From assembly GCA_030762935.1 (NCBI GenBank), contig CM060896.1, positions 14,136,001 to 14,200,000 of the forward strand: a DNA stretch of 64,000 bases. The letters are read 5' to 3'. Source of the stretch: Hymenopus coronatus. Taxonomy: Eukaryota; Arthropoda; Insecta; Mantodea; Hymenopodidae. Below the pieces are notes generated by a model, which did not search any database, was not told where the DNA came from, and saw nothing but the letters and a program-made list of their open reading frames with translations. Made by a program: the position numbers and the translations under genes. Positions within the stretch are counted from its first letter, which is position 1. Each line of letters starts with the position of its first letter. Shown one piece after another: positions 1-11,642 of this stretch.

Positions 1-2200
1 TAAATAGTAACATATTACATACTGTCTAAAACAGCGTAAGGCTTTTAGAATTTTAAATGGTATGGCTTAAAGAATACAAAATATTATGCACAAAAACCCT
101 AAATGTAATTCCTCAGTTTCTGTATATGAACTTATTTTCTCTGTCATTACAATAATAATTAATGGAGCAATCTAAATATGTATGGAATAGGAAACTGATG
201 CAAGTTTTGTGTAGGTATTAATTTTTCTAAACCGTATAAAGTCAAATGCTAAATTTGAACTAATCATGAAGGTAGCAAATTAACATGAAATATGTCTTTA
301 AATCTTTATTGTATATTTTATATTCACAAATTCTGTTGCAATAATTGGAATTACAATAAGGAAATAGCCATTATTTTAGTCATTATTTATTACTTTTTTT
401 ATTTGAAAAGATGCTTTCAATTTTAAAACCCTTCCCTGGTTACTATCATGTGTGTATGAGAGAAAAAACCGTGGAAGGGTACGTGCAATGTAGTGCACTA
501 TTTGATGAAGGCAATTATTATGTAAAAGTTATAGAAAAAAGAGATATATAACTAAATAGTACATTGAATATATGTATCTATTTTTACTAAATTATTGTTT
601 GTAATATATCCAACATGATAACAGTTTCATATTTGTACAGCTTTAAAATCCAGGTGTGTTTATTCTGTTAGGAAGAAACCGAATGCCACCTAATTAAAAG
701 CCTTTACATGTTGCGTAGAAAATATTGAATTAGTATCCTTTTTATATATTTAAAGATTATATGATAATTTTTTCAGGCTCTGTGTGATGAATGCCATTAA
801 TCTGATGCATAATATCCATTATGAAAAATGAATGCTAAGTTAGGACATAATTTTTTCTCTGCAATGGTTCTTTGGAGCCTTACCACAATTCAATGTGATT
901 TCAAGTATCTCAAATTGCGTTTAATCAAAATGGAACTAATAGCGTGAAATATTATATAGTTTAATTTTTTTCCATACATTTACAATTCTGGTTTCAGAAC
1001 CAAAGATATTCAGGAAATATTGACATTAGCAGGAAAAATTATTGACTAATGTTTAATAAAATCAAGAAAAATTATTGACTAATGTTTAATTTTTCTCTGC
1101 AGAAAATTGAATAGCTCAGAATAACAAGTACTTCATAATATTTAGCATTTTCATTAATGTTTATTTGCTACCTTCATTCATTTCCTTCTCACATTATTCC
1201 ATTTTCTTGTATTTTGCTGTAGTTGTTTAGTTATTACATGTATGAGGTGTAGAACTTCATACTCTTTTTGACTTTGGTTGTGAATATCTATTTGCTATTT
1301 TAACACACTAATCACCTCAGCCTAAAATATTTTTTTGTGTGGCTCCTTAGCTTGTTATGGAATTTAGTTCAGCCCGTTCAGTGACCCAATTATTTGCCTT
1401 AAAAGTTCATACCCTTCTGAGGAATGTTTAGACATTTCAAAGATGATGTATATTTTTTCTAGAGCCTCACACTCCAACAGAAGATGCTTTAACACTGAAA
1501 ATAATTGCTACAGATGCAATAGAAGAAGTAATAAAATATACCCTGAATATTGATATGTCAGTTCACAATTATATGTATTTGCATGTAACATGCCAATTAA
1601 TGCCCTAAGAGTGTTAATAAATATATTTTAATTGTAGCTATGTTATTGCAAAAATTCTAGTAAAATAAACAGAAATTTATGGCTTATAAATTTATACTGT
1701 TTTTACTTTGTATTTAGCAAAAGTTGCTAATGATTGATTAAAATTTCACACCATGGTCATTTCAACAGCTAATGTGATAATTTCATATTGAAGCTAGGAA
1801 TTGACAAGCACCCTACATAAACAAAGCTCTTCCGAATTAAGTTTACAGACAGTTTAAATTCCCCAACCTAAATGATAAAATGATAGTGTATAATTCATAA
1901 TAGTCATTATTTAAATATATATTATTAATATAAAGATATCTGCAAATGTAAACCACAAGTGATTGTATTGATTTTATTTTACTTTTAAACTGTTTGTTTA
2001 ATGATATTTGTGCTGTAAGCAGGTAATTTATATTCCTCTCTTGTTATATTTTACATGATATCTGTAATTCCTAAAGTTTTTTTTTCTTTATGTAGCCCCA
2101 TTTAACATCTATTGTGATATCAGAGGCTTTAACATATGGAACAACTCGTTGATTGTAAGTTTATTAACGTTGGATGTTTTAAACATTTTATTTTCTTCAA
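1..2200. other. AT-rich stretch without a recognisable gene
   Basis: No open reading frame of substance, RNA gene or known repeat was recognised. A 25-bp sequence is tandemly repeated at 1033-1057 and 1066-1090, while copy 2 has it once with a different upstream base string. A short (CA)n run lies at about 2203-2220. Confidence 0.6.
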
Positions 2201-2226
2201 AAACACACACACACACACACATACTT

Positions 2227-2335
2227 TCAGAATCTTGGGGATAGGGAATGATTCCGGTTAAAGAAAATTGCCCGCCTCAGCCGGGAATCGAACCTGGGAC
2301 CTCTGGGTGAGGAGTCAGCTTGCTGATCACTTAAC
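2227..2335 (-). repeat. tRNA-derived SINE head
   Basis: Read on the minus strand it resembles a tRNA. A B-box-like GGTTCGATTCCC lies at about 2283-2294, and an A-box-like stretch lies upstream around 2317-2332. It contains several differing pairs and no clean acceptor stem, and it sits among repeats, so it is a SINE or tRNA relic and not a functional tRNA gene. A degenerate relative lies at 5083-5175. Confidence 0.6.
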
Positions 2336-2810
2336 CTTGGAGACAGCCAATTCCTAAAGTTGTATAATTTTCCCTTCGATTTTGTCATGCATAGCTTTAA
2401 GGTAATATTGAATAGTTCTGTCAAATTAGAAATGCAGTTGATGAAATCATTAGCAGAAGTAGATTAAATTACAATAGGTATAAATCTGTGCTTAGCACCA
2501 CAGATTTCTGAGCATTGTCCATAAAATACTACAGGATGATTAAATCAAGCTCATTAACTTTCGAAATATATTGTTTTATCATTACAGTGTAATTTATTTT
2601 GTTAAATGTTCCTTCCATGTACTCTCCACTTTTAAAGATAAACAAATAAGGAAAGAAAAAGAACAGCAACAAAAGGAATGTCTATTTCTTAAATAGACTC
2701 TCGTCACCACTGATGGCCGATGTATATATATTTTGCACATAAGAATAAAAGACAACCGGCAAACACACCAAGAATTCTCAAATAAGCAATGAAATAATAA
2801 CGGCATATAA

Positions 2811-2924
2811 AGTTTTTCTCGAGGCTGCAGTCGGATCAGAAGCTTTAGAGCGGTACATAGATTTCTTGAGAAAAAGCTAAAACCGCCGAAAGATTTCTGA
2901 TCTGGCTGTAAACTCGAGAAAACT
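2811..2924. repeat. Inverted repeat with 36-bp arms
   Basis: The arm at 2811-2846 is the imperfect reverse complement of 2889-2924, separated by about 42 bp. The arms contain CTCGAG and GATCAGAA blocks. It could be a small palindromic MITE or the remains of TIRs. It is conserved in copy 2 at 37942-38055. Confidence 0.7.
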
Positions 2925-3300
2925 GGCCGAAATCCTGGAGTGGATGGTTTGGCGAGTGGGCGGGGCAGGACGCTACTTAGGTGGTTGAGCTACCGTAGTC
3001 GGTCAAGTTTCTGTGCCCTGTCGTGTGAGAACACTTGGAGTCGCGTCGATCGCCGGAAGTGGAATGCGAGTCCAATTTTTTAACATTGAGTAAACCATCT
3101 ATTCGTTTATAGTTATCTATGATGCTAGTATTGGGTTGAGCGAATCATGTAAGTAAGCTTTTTATTCGATTTAGACTCGAATTGAGCGATTCATTTTTGT
3201 AAAGCATTCATACGATACGATTCACGAATCATTTTTTGTCGCCATGTCTTCTGTGTTTGACTTATATAATACACGAGGATGATAAATATATGGAAGCGGA

Positions 3301-3866
3301 GTGATGAGCAGAATCGAATGTTTTCAAGAATTGAATCCTCTGCATTCGAATTCTCCTGAGAATCGAAACCTTCATCTGAGAACAAGATCTCGAATACTGT
3401 AATCACAATGGTTTCGAAATCAGCCACTTCATAAGCAAGTTCTCGGATGCTACGTTATCGTCACTCGAGAGACGTTCTCAGTTCTCGCCATGCTTGATCT
3501 CGAATACTATAAACCTTGCGCTAATCGAAATCAGCTTGTATTCATTAGCAAGTTCTCGGATGCTACGCTATCCCTACTCGAGTGAAGCTCGTAGTTCTCG
3601 CCATGGTTGATCTCGAACAAGGCATGTAATTTAAATGATGGACAAAAAATATGACATGTTATTCTCGAAATGTTGAAGTTTCTATTCAAGATTATCGTGG
3701 CTTAAGCGTTATGCACTTTCATTCATAACCGTTTCTTCCACTAAATTGAATACTAAAATATTATTTGTTTATTTATTTATTCATTTATTTATTTATTTTT
3801 TTTTTTTTTTTTTTTGTACAGTTAACGATTTCTAAGATATTCCTTGCTATTGGTTTAAAATTTAAC
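3301..3866 (+). repeat. Dispersed repeat family B, long copy
   Basis: Shares its beginning and end with 25828-26132, starting at GTGATGAGCAGAATCGAAT and ending near the TGTACAGTTAACGATTTC block. This copy is longer because the central part contains a tandem pair of about 114 bp starting at 3434 and 3548, with TTCTCGGATGCTACG and TTCTCGCCATG motifs. It also holds a T-rich run at about 3798-3816 that is much shorter in copy 2. No coding capacity was seen. Confidence 0.65.
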
Positions 3867-3869
3867 TAA

Positions 3870-4160
3870 TAGTTTTCTCAAACAGGTAGTCGTCATCCGT
3901 GTTTATTTTATTTTACTCATAGCCATGCAAAGATAATCTAATTTCAAAGTAAATCGCATAGCGACAGCTTTTAAAATATTTGACTATGGCTTTAGCCTAG
4001 TATATTCCCTTATTTCCCTTCTACCTACAAGGAAATACGTAATAAGACATATCTGCTAAAATTTATCCGGACTAGCACGAAGTAATTAAAGAGTAATGTT
4101 TTGTAAGAAAAGTTTGTTTGCAGGTAGAGAAAGTCATGTGAAAGAAACACATCAGAATTT
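3870..4160 (-). repeat. Family A repeat, terminal fragment
   Basis: This is the end of family A that carries the GAAAGTCATGTG and CACATCAGA blocks, in inverted orientation. It resembles 24370-24653. It is truncated: the other end with the CTATGTACATAG hairpin is absent. Confidence 0.7.
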
Positions 4161-4277
4161 GTGCTCTTTTGTTTGGTTTTATAGCCCCCTTTAATTTGTA
4201 TGGTTACATCAGGGACTTGACTGGTAAACAACTGCTGGTGTCTTTCTCGCTGGACTGTAGGATTTCTTATTGTTTTT

Positions 4278-5014
4278 ACTTTCTCTACACGTGCTATGTA
4301 CATACATAGTGTATAGAGAAAGTGTTGTATTCCACCCAAAAATTCAATACCGAGATTTCACCGGAAGTATACGTTTTGAGATCCCCTGAGTCCAAAAAGC
4401 ATTTTTACTTTTTCTAGCCGTATGTACATAACAATGTGCATAGTAGCTAGCGAAGGTTTTGTATTCCACCCAATTATTCGATATCGAGATTTCACCGGAA
4501 ATATATGCTTTGCTGTCCCCTGAGTCGAAAAATATCATTTTTAGAAAAAGGTCCGCGCGCGCGTTTCTGTGGTGGGAGGGGGACTGACAGCATAGCTCAA
4601 AAACGAAAAGACCGTAAAATACCAAACTTGGTATTTAAGTTTAGTATCTTCCATGGATGCGACACGAAACATTTTCAAGAAAATGCCCCAAGCCCAGCTA
4701 TCCTTTACCGAAACACTTTTCGAAAATAATGATAACAGCTCTAACGATTTGGATTAAAATATCGTGTATTAAAGGTATTTACATGACAGATAAAATGTAT
4801 ATTTTGAATTTTTCGGATTAGCCTCTGAAGAGCTCTTTATTCTGAGCCTAGCGTATTCCCTTATTTCCCTTCTTCTTACAAGGAAGCGAGTAATAGGATC
4901 ATTTATGATAATGCTTTTCTCGATTACCAAAATGTAAAAGACGAATAATCTTTTAAAAGATTAGTTTTGTGTATGGAACTCCTCGAGAAAGTCATGAGAA
5001 TGGAACACCCTTTT
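4278..5014 (-). repeat. Family A repeat with duplicated end
   Basis: Inverted family A copy. The hairpin end (CTTTCTCTACACG to GTATAGAGAAAG) is followed by a second, diverged copy of about the first 115 bp, starting near 4408, so the element has a partial terminal duplication. The GC-rich GCGCGCGCG run at about 4554-4563 replaces the usual CA-type microsatellite. Predicted peptides in this region are only translations of the repeat. Confidence 0.75.
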
Positions 5015-5082
5015 GTATCAGTTTTAAAATGCCATAAAATGCACACACATTCACTCCCACATGCATACTTCCGACTCTGTTA

Positions 5083-5175
5083 GGGATAGGGAATGATTCT
5101 GGTTAAAGAAAAATTCCTGTCCCAGCTGGGAATCAAACCCAGAACTTCTGGGTTGAGAAGACAGAATGCGATCGT
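5083..5175 (-). repeat. Degenerate tRNA-like SINE head
   Basis: Shares the GGATAGGGAATGATTC block and the adjacent B-box-like block with 2227-2335. The B box is mutated to the complement of GGGAATCAAACCC. Confidence 0.5.
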
Positions 5176-5613
5176 TTAGTTCCAATTTCTAATATTGTTC
5201 ATTCGTTTCACTAACCGATTGCACATTCCATTATAACACGAAATAAAATTATAATATTATGATCGCGTATATGTATGGGAATCGTTTGTTAGCTTTGGAA
5301 TGATAAGAAGTTCATAGCTTTACTTGCTAGCATATTTTCATATTCCATTCTGGCCAGCTGATTATCAACGTGCTCACCCCTCTCCCCGCTCTTCCCCTAC
5401 ACGATCCGTGTGCTAGAATGACCTTTAAGTCAAAGCACCAATCAGATATGAGATCTCGATTCTCGGTGCACCTACACATATCCGAGACCCGAGAGCAGGA
5501 TTCGAATACAGCATTCAGAATTCGAGAACTTCCAACAATCGAATACATCGGCATTTTGCATTCGAATACTCCCATTACTAATTACCACCATCACTCAAAA
5601 CCTCAAAATTAAA

Positions 5614-5715
5614 CCTCAGCCTTCACCTCGTTCCTGTGGAAACCCTTACTAGGGTAGGTACTCAGCAGCAACACCTAGGCTCACCACGAGCCTACCAGAC
5701 ACGCACGCACGCACG
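5614..5715 (+). repeat. Orphan 3' tail of a Jockey-type LINE
   Basis: Matches the 3' terminal region of the Jockey relic at 8262-8384: both share the CTTACCAGGGTAGGTA-like block, CTCACCACGAGCCTACCAG and a terminal CACGCACGCA run. This is probably a strongly 5'-truncated insertion of the same family. Confidence 0.65.
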
Positions 5716-6161
5716 TTAATGAACGCTACCTCTGATATTAATTTGAGCTTTTGAAGTTGGATTGACCTACATTGTGAGGTAATCCAGATCAAATATTACG
5801 TGATCTATAATAAACACACGTCTGTGATTACTGTGTACACGGGGCTGAGATTCTTATGGCAGCTGATGTAGTAATGTGTGTTATGCGCTTTCATTTAAAT
5901 TGTTACTTCAAATAAAATGAATACAAAATGTTCAGAAGTATAGTACAGTAATTTCATTATTATTTGTCGATACAAATTATATACAAAAGTTACAATTAAT
6001 ATAATATTGATACCGAATATCTTTGTCAGATTCTGTTCAAAAAATATGTGGAATCATACATTTTAAGATTCTGGAAATACGAAAACTTGGTTCACAAAAC
6101 AACCCTTCTCAGAAATGTAGCATTTCGTGTTTGTGTTTGTATAAGATAGAAAAACTTGTTT

Positions 6162-6162
<1 letters not shown>

Positions 6163-6206
<44 letters not shown>
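6163..6206. repeat. (ATT)n microsatellite
   Basis: About 15 ATT units; copy 2 has only about 8 at 41281-41303. Confidence 0.95.
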
Positions 6207-6207
<1 letters not shown>

Positions 6208-6300
6208 ATGAGCATGCTGGTCTTTGATTCCCAATGTGGCGGATTCAAACCCGGCAGTGGCCGCTGGATTATTTTTGATATCAAAAATCTAGTGCTAGTG
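6208..6300 (+). repeat. Possible SINE or tRNA-like fragment
   Basis: Contains a B-box-like GGATTCAAACCC at about 6240 followed by an imperfect TTGATATCAAAAA palindrome. It abuts the Jockey relic. Too short and diverged to classify. Confidence 0.35.
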
Positions 6301-8390
6301 TATCTAGTAAAAGAACATCAAGAGGCCTCTGAGCAAAATTAAGCATCTTTCACGCCCATATAAAATGGGACGCTGAGAACCGCGAGCACCGTGTGCAAGC
6401 GTCGGAGGCCATAATGGCCGTGCAAGACCTGGAGGGTGGCGACGTCTGGCGTATCGCAAAAAGCCTCCGACGCCAACGTAATCAGTACCACTCCCCGCTT
6501 CAAGGCAATCTTGGCCTTGTTTACGAACCACAAGCCAAAGCAAATGTGCTTGCGAGCTACATAGAGGACACCTGCAGGCCGAGAGAGGACCCCCAGGACG
6601 TACTCTTCACTGCCCGCGTTAATGAGGATGTGGACCGCTACTTGCGGGAACAGCCTCATGAAGCGGAGAACCCCTTACCAATCATCCGCCCTAGTGAAGT
6701 CCAAGGCGCACTCCGGCATCTCAACACCAAAAAGGCTTGCGGGCAGGACAGGCTGACACCCGCCATGCTCAGCAACCTTCCATTCAGAGCACTGCCGTAC
6801 CTCACCAAGGTATTCAGCATGAGCCTCACCTTAGGTCACTTTCCGCGCGAGTGGAAGGTGGCACGGGTGGTGTGCATTTTGAAGACTGGTAAGGACCCTG
6901 CACTTCCTTCCAGCTACCGCTCCATTAGCGTCCTACCCACCCTCTCGAAGGTCTTCGAGAGGTTAGTTCTACACCGCTTGTCGCCGCAGGTAGTCGACAT
7001 TCAAGCCATCCCTCTCCATCAGTTTGGATTCCGTCCTGGGCACTCGACAACCCAACAGCTGCTGCGGGTGGTGGAGGCTGCCGCTGTGGGGTTCCAGGAC
7101 GTGGCCTTCACGCCGGCGGTGTCTTTGGATGTCGAGAAGGCCTTCTCAACCACCTGACATGAGGGTCTCCTGTTTAAACTCATCCAGATTGGCCTACACA
7201 CACAGCTTCCTACACCAGCGCACCTTCGTAGTTGCAGTTGCGGGGCAGACATCTACACCTATACCCCTACGAGGCGGAGTCCCAGAAGGCTCTGTATTAT
7301 CACCCACCTTTTTTAGCCTTTTTATGGCAGACTTCCCTACGGTGTAGGGCGTCAATATGGCCCAGTTTGCTGATGACGTCCTGCTCTACCGCACCGACAG
7401 GAACATACGCAGAGCCTTCAACCCTATACAGAGACACCTCCATCTCGTCCAGGACTGGTGCAGACAGTGGCGGATTTCCGTTAATCCGGGCAAAAGTCAT
7501 GCTGTTCTGTTCACCAGAAAACGCCCCGAAATAAACCAGATACCCAAATTTCCTATCAGGGCCAAAGGATAGAGTGGGGGAATTCCATCAAATACTTGGG
7601 CGTCATTCTTGATAAGGGCCTAACTTTTCGTGAACACGTGCGGGGAACGTCGGACAGGGCGAAGGGGGCGGTAGCCTCCCTTTACCCTGTGCTGGCCTCC
7701 CAGAAGCCGGTTCACTTAAAGTTACGCCTTTTCAAGGCGCTTATAGTCCCCCTGATGCTCTAAGCCTGCGAAGTGTGGGGTATGGCAGCAGACTCCTGGC
7801 TTCTCTGGTTACAGCGGGTGCAGAATAGAGGACTCCGGTCCATATATTCTGTATGTCGACGTTTCCCTTTGAGGCTACTACATGAAGCTTCGGCCCTCCC
7901 ATATGTGGAAGATGTTATTACGCGCCGGGCTCAAAAATGTTATGCCAGTTTGGGCGAACATGAGAACGCTCTTGTCAGATCTCTGGGGGAGTACTTACCC
8001 TCTGAACGCCGAAAAAGGCGATTCCGAGTTACCCGCATGGCTTGTGGGCACCCCCGGTAACAACGGCTTTAAACCAGCAAACAGCGTAATAGCTGAACAA
8101 AGCACTCCCCCTCCCATAGGGACAGGTCTATCAAAATTCACCACCATATTTAAATAAATAAATAAACACCAGCGGAGCAGAGGAAAGGATGCTGCTCCTG
8201 AAAATGCAACCGCTCGAGGAGCCTACCAGCGCTACCTCCTTAACACCAACACTCGAAGCCTCAAACAAAAACTTAACCATCACCTCATTCCTGTGATTAA
8301 ACCCTTACCAGGGTAGGTACACAGCAACAACACACTGGCTCACCACGAGCCTACCAGACACGCACGCATGCATGCATGCATGCAGCAGTT
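6300..8390 (+). pseudogene. Jockey-type LINE ORF2 relic (reverse transcriptase), copy 1
   Basis: This is a 5'-truncated non-LTR retrotransposon of Jockey type; its reverse transcriptase would have copied element RNA into target DNA. The frame from about 6366 encodes the linker and RT domain, with the family motifs WKVARVVCILKTGKDP, SYRSISVLPTLSKVFERL and QFGFRPGHSTTQQL, and the first catalytic Asp in LDVEKAFSTT. A TGA follows at about 7156, where copy 2 has TGG. After a frameshift, RT continues with GVPEGSVLSP and FADDVLLY (7357-7572), then a further break. The C-terminal region (7773-8060) has WLQRVQNRGLRSIYSV. No endonuclease or ORF1 remains. The 3' UTR runs to a CACGCATGCA tail near 8384. 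The gene is dead. Confidence 0.92.
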
Positions 8391-9270
8391 AAAACCTGAT
8401 GTGTTCCATTCACATGACTATCCCTACATCTCTGCAACAAAGTATTGTTAAAAAGCTTAATCTTCTATTTACTTCATGCTAATGGGGAAAACATTAGTAG
8501 AAATAGGCTTATTACTTGCATCCTTATAAGTAGAAGCAAAATAAGGGAGTACCATAGGTTAAAGTGATAGTCAAAAGCTGGTTACTATGTGACTGAAGTT
8601 CCTTTGTTTGTATGGTCAAGATTTGACAAATTCCTGTTAGAGAAAAGTATAAGTTTTTCAAAGCTGAAACCAAAAACATGGGATATCTAAAAAATTATCA
8701 ACTCCATGAAAAAAAAATGTATATAACAAAGATTATGTGTTTTAATGTACTCTACATTTTTTGTGTGGTAAGTTATTATCCGTCTCTTACAAGTTAGCTG
8801 TTATGCAACATTCTGTAAAATTTGTCCAGAATAAACTAGTCTTCAGAAGTATTCCCAGAAAGTTCAAGATATACATTTTATTTGTCAGATAAATACCTTT
8901 AATATACAATATTTTAATCAAAATCGTCAGAGGCATTTTTGAGAAAATTTTTGAAGAATGTTCCATGTAAAGGGTAGTTGGGGTGGGTTTTTTTTCTTGA
9001 AATCTGTGTGTCACATCCTTGGAAGATACCAAACCTAAATACCAAGTTTGGTATTCAACAGTCTTTTCATTTTTGAGCTATGCTGTCCACAGACAGACAG
9101 ACAGACACACACACACACAGACACATGACTTTTTCCCAAAAATGCTTTTTTTGGACTCAGGGGGTCCCAAAACATGTAATTCTGGAGAAATCTTGGTATG
9201 GAATTTTTGGGTACATTACAATACCTTCTCTATACGCTATGTACATAGTACACGTAGAGAAAGTAAAAAT
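8391..9270 (+). repeat. Family A repeat, complete copy
   Basis: A good reference copy of about 880 bp. One end reads CCTGATGTGTTCCATTCACA, the other CTCTATACGCTATGTACATA followed by GTAGAGAAAGTAAAAA. Short terminal inverted repeats of the type ACTTTCTCTAC and GTAGAGAAAGT are recognisable across the family. Inside are a 9-2-9 palindrome (AAATACCAA, spacer, TTGGTATTT) and a CAGA/CA microsatellite. It has no coding capacity of its own. Confidence 0.85.
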
Positions 9271-9272
9271 GA

Positions 9273-9712
9273 AAAATCTGGTGTAATCCATTCGCATGAC
9301 TTTCTCTATATCTCTGCAACAAATTTTTGTTAAAAGGTTTATGCTTCTATTTACTTCATGCTAAGTGAGAAAAAATTAGCAGAAAGTCTTATTACTTGCT
9401 TCCCTGTAAGTGGAAGCAAAATAAGGGAGTACCATAGGTTAAAGTGATAGCAAAAGAAGATTGCTATGTTACTGAAGTTCCTTTGTTTGTATGGACAGCA
9501 ATTGTTAAGTTCCTGTATGAGAAAATTATAAGTTTTAAAGCTGAAACCAAAAACAAGGAGTATCTCTAAAACAATCAACTCCACGAAAAAAAGGTATATA
9601 ACATAAATTGTGTGTTTTAATGTGCTCTACATGTTTTGTGTGGTAAGTTTTTGTCTATCTCTTACGATTTACCAGTTACACAAAATTCCGTAAAATTAAT
9701 CCAGAATAAAGT
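9273..9712 (+). repeat. Family A repeat, half copy
   Basis: Lies directly after the previous copy in the same orientation. It contains the first half only, stopping after the TCCAGAATAAA block. Confidence 0.8.
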
Positions 9713-10359
9713 ATTTTTTAAGACATTTAATAGGTCATTTTTTGCCATTTTAAGGTCATTAAGTTCCAAGCCCTACTTATGGGTATCTTAACTGCTTTTT
9801 TTGTGATATACAAGGATTTCTGCATGTATCATTGCACTATGACCCCAAACTGTATTACTGTCATAAAGATGTGGGTATACTAGCCTATAATAAACTTTTA
9901 ATAAGGCATCTAATTGAACAAGTTTTGTCATTTGCTTTTATATAAAAAGGCTTGAGATTTATTTCGAAAATGTTTTAATTTATATTTCATTGCTATAATT
10001 TATTTATTACATTCATTTTTAGCACTTTTAATGATCATTTTGCACCTTTTAGTTTTTGTTTTGACTGCCATATCATGCTAATGTTATTATAACATTGCTA
10101 CTTTTTTCATGTTTCAATTTAATTAATATTTTTATGAAGAATATTTATTTATAATTTATCCGGTTTACTCTGTCCTTGATGCAGCAATAAATACTATGGA
10201 TTATTGTTGTTTCAATAAAAAATAGTGCATTTTGATTCACATAAAAGGATAATAAGCTTGTGAAATTATGTTCTATTGATAAGGGGCCTCCATTTTGTTT
10301 TTGTGTTCAATAGAGAGGAGTACACTGATAAGTCTCTTGAAACATTTCTCAAGAGTAGT
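9713..10359. other. AT-rich spacer
   Basis: No gene or known repeat was recognised between the truncated family A copy and the following SINE. Confidence 0.5.
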
Positions 10360-10600
10360 GATGCCCGAGTGGTGGTAGCGTGTCTGCCTGACATTCAAAG
10401 TCACAAATTCGAATCTCGCTTAGGGTGAGTTACCCAAATAATTTTTTTTTTTCCCCCAGGTTTTTCCCTTATCCTGAGAGGACGAATGTCAAATAACTTA
10501 AGGCTCCATGGACCTAAGATCATTTCAGCATCATTTCACCAATTGCATTCACCATCCAATATGACCAATCAGGTTATGGGACGTTAAGCTGCATAAAAAA
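10360..10600 (+). repeat. tRNA-derived SINE
   Basis: Head with A-box-like GAGTGGTGGTAGCGTGTCTG and a degenerate B box (AAATTCGAATCTC). The body has TTAGGGTGAGTTACCC, TTTTTCCCTTATCCTGAGAG and TTTCACCAATT blocks shared with 23733-23966, and an A-rich tail. A family A copy follows immediately at the tail. Confidence 0.8.
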
Positions 10601-11480
10601 AAATCACATGACTTTCTCCATATCCCTGCAACAAATAATTCTTAAAAAGCTTATAGTTCTATTTACTTTATGCTAATCAGAAAAAAATAGCAGAAATAGT
10701 CTAATTACTCGCTTGCTTGTAACTAGGAGCGAAATAAGGGACAACCATAGGTTAAAGTGATAGTCAAAAGCTGGTTGCTATGTCAATGAAGTTCCTTTGT
10801 TTATATAGATAGGAGTTGACAAGTTCCTGTATGAGAAAAGTATACGTTTTTCATAGCAGAAAAAAAAAAATAAGTAATGTCACAAAAACGACAAACTCCA
10901 CGAAAGAAATGTATATAACATAAATTGTGTTTTAATTTGCTCTACATTTTTTGTGTAGTAAGTTTTTGTCCATCTCTTAGGTTTAGCAGTTATTCAAAAT
11001 TTAGTAAAAATTCATCCAGAATAAGCTACTCTTCAGAGGCTATTCCCAGAAAATTCAAGATATACATTTTATTTGTCAGGTAAATATGTTTAATATATGA
11101 ACTTTTAATCAAAACCGTTAGAGCCATTTTTGAGAAAATAAAAATTTTCGAAAAAAGTTCCATGTAAAGGGTAGTTGGGGGTGGGGGATTTTTCTCAAAA
11201 TCTTTGTGTCGCATCCCTGGAAGATACTAAAATTAAATACCAAGTTTGGTATTTTACCGACTTTTCGTTTTTGAGTTATCGTGTTCTCAGGCACACAGAC
11301 ATACACACACACACACACACCACACACACCACACACACGGACCTTTTTGTGACAATGCTTTTTTTGGATATTGGTAACCCTAAAACATATATTTCCGGTG
11401 AAATCTCGGTATCGAATTTTTGGGTGAAGTGCAATACTTTCTCTATACACTATGTACATAGTGCGTATGGAGAAAGTAAA
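10601..11480 (+). repeat. Family A repeat, complete copy
   Basis: Full-length, with a CA-rich internal microsatellite at about 11300-11337 and the terminal hairpin CTATACACTATGTACATAGT near 11443. The copy 2 equivalent (45652-46538) retains the CTGATGTG end that is lost here. Confidence 0.85.
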
Positions 11481-11642
11481 CAAGAGTCATGATAGTGTAG
11501 TTAGTAGGTACCAACATATATTCAGACAACATTCCAAACGGTTGAAAAAGTGCAGATTGGACGCTCCGTTTCCAAGTGAATTATTTACTTTATGTCAACT
11601 GCATCTCCTAGTAATAAACCAGGGGGAGTAGAGAACTATATG

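Noticed and set aside
2227..2335. Possible tRNA gene on the minus strand
   Set aside because: No clean acceptor or anticodon stem, and a degenerate relative exists at 5083-5175. It is a SINE relic.
9019..9333. Open frames in family A copies encoding peptides such as LEDTKxKYQVWY or ISGEISVSNFWVEYNT
   Set aside because: They recur in every family A copy, on both strands and in shifting frames, and run through microsatellites. They are translations of a repeat, not proteins.
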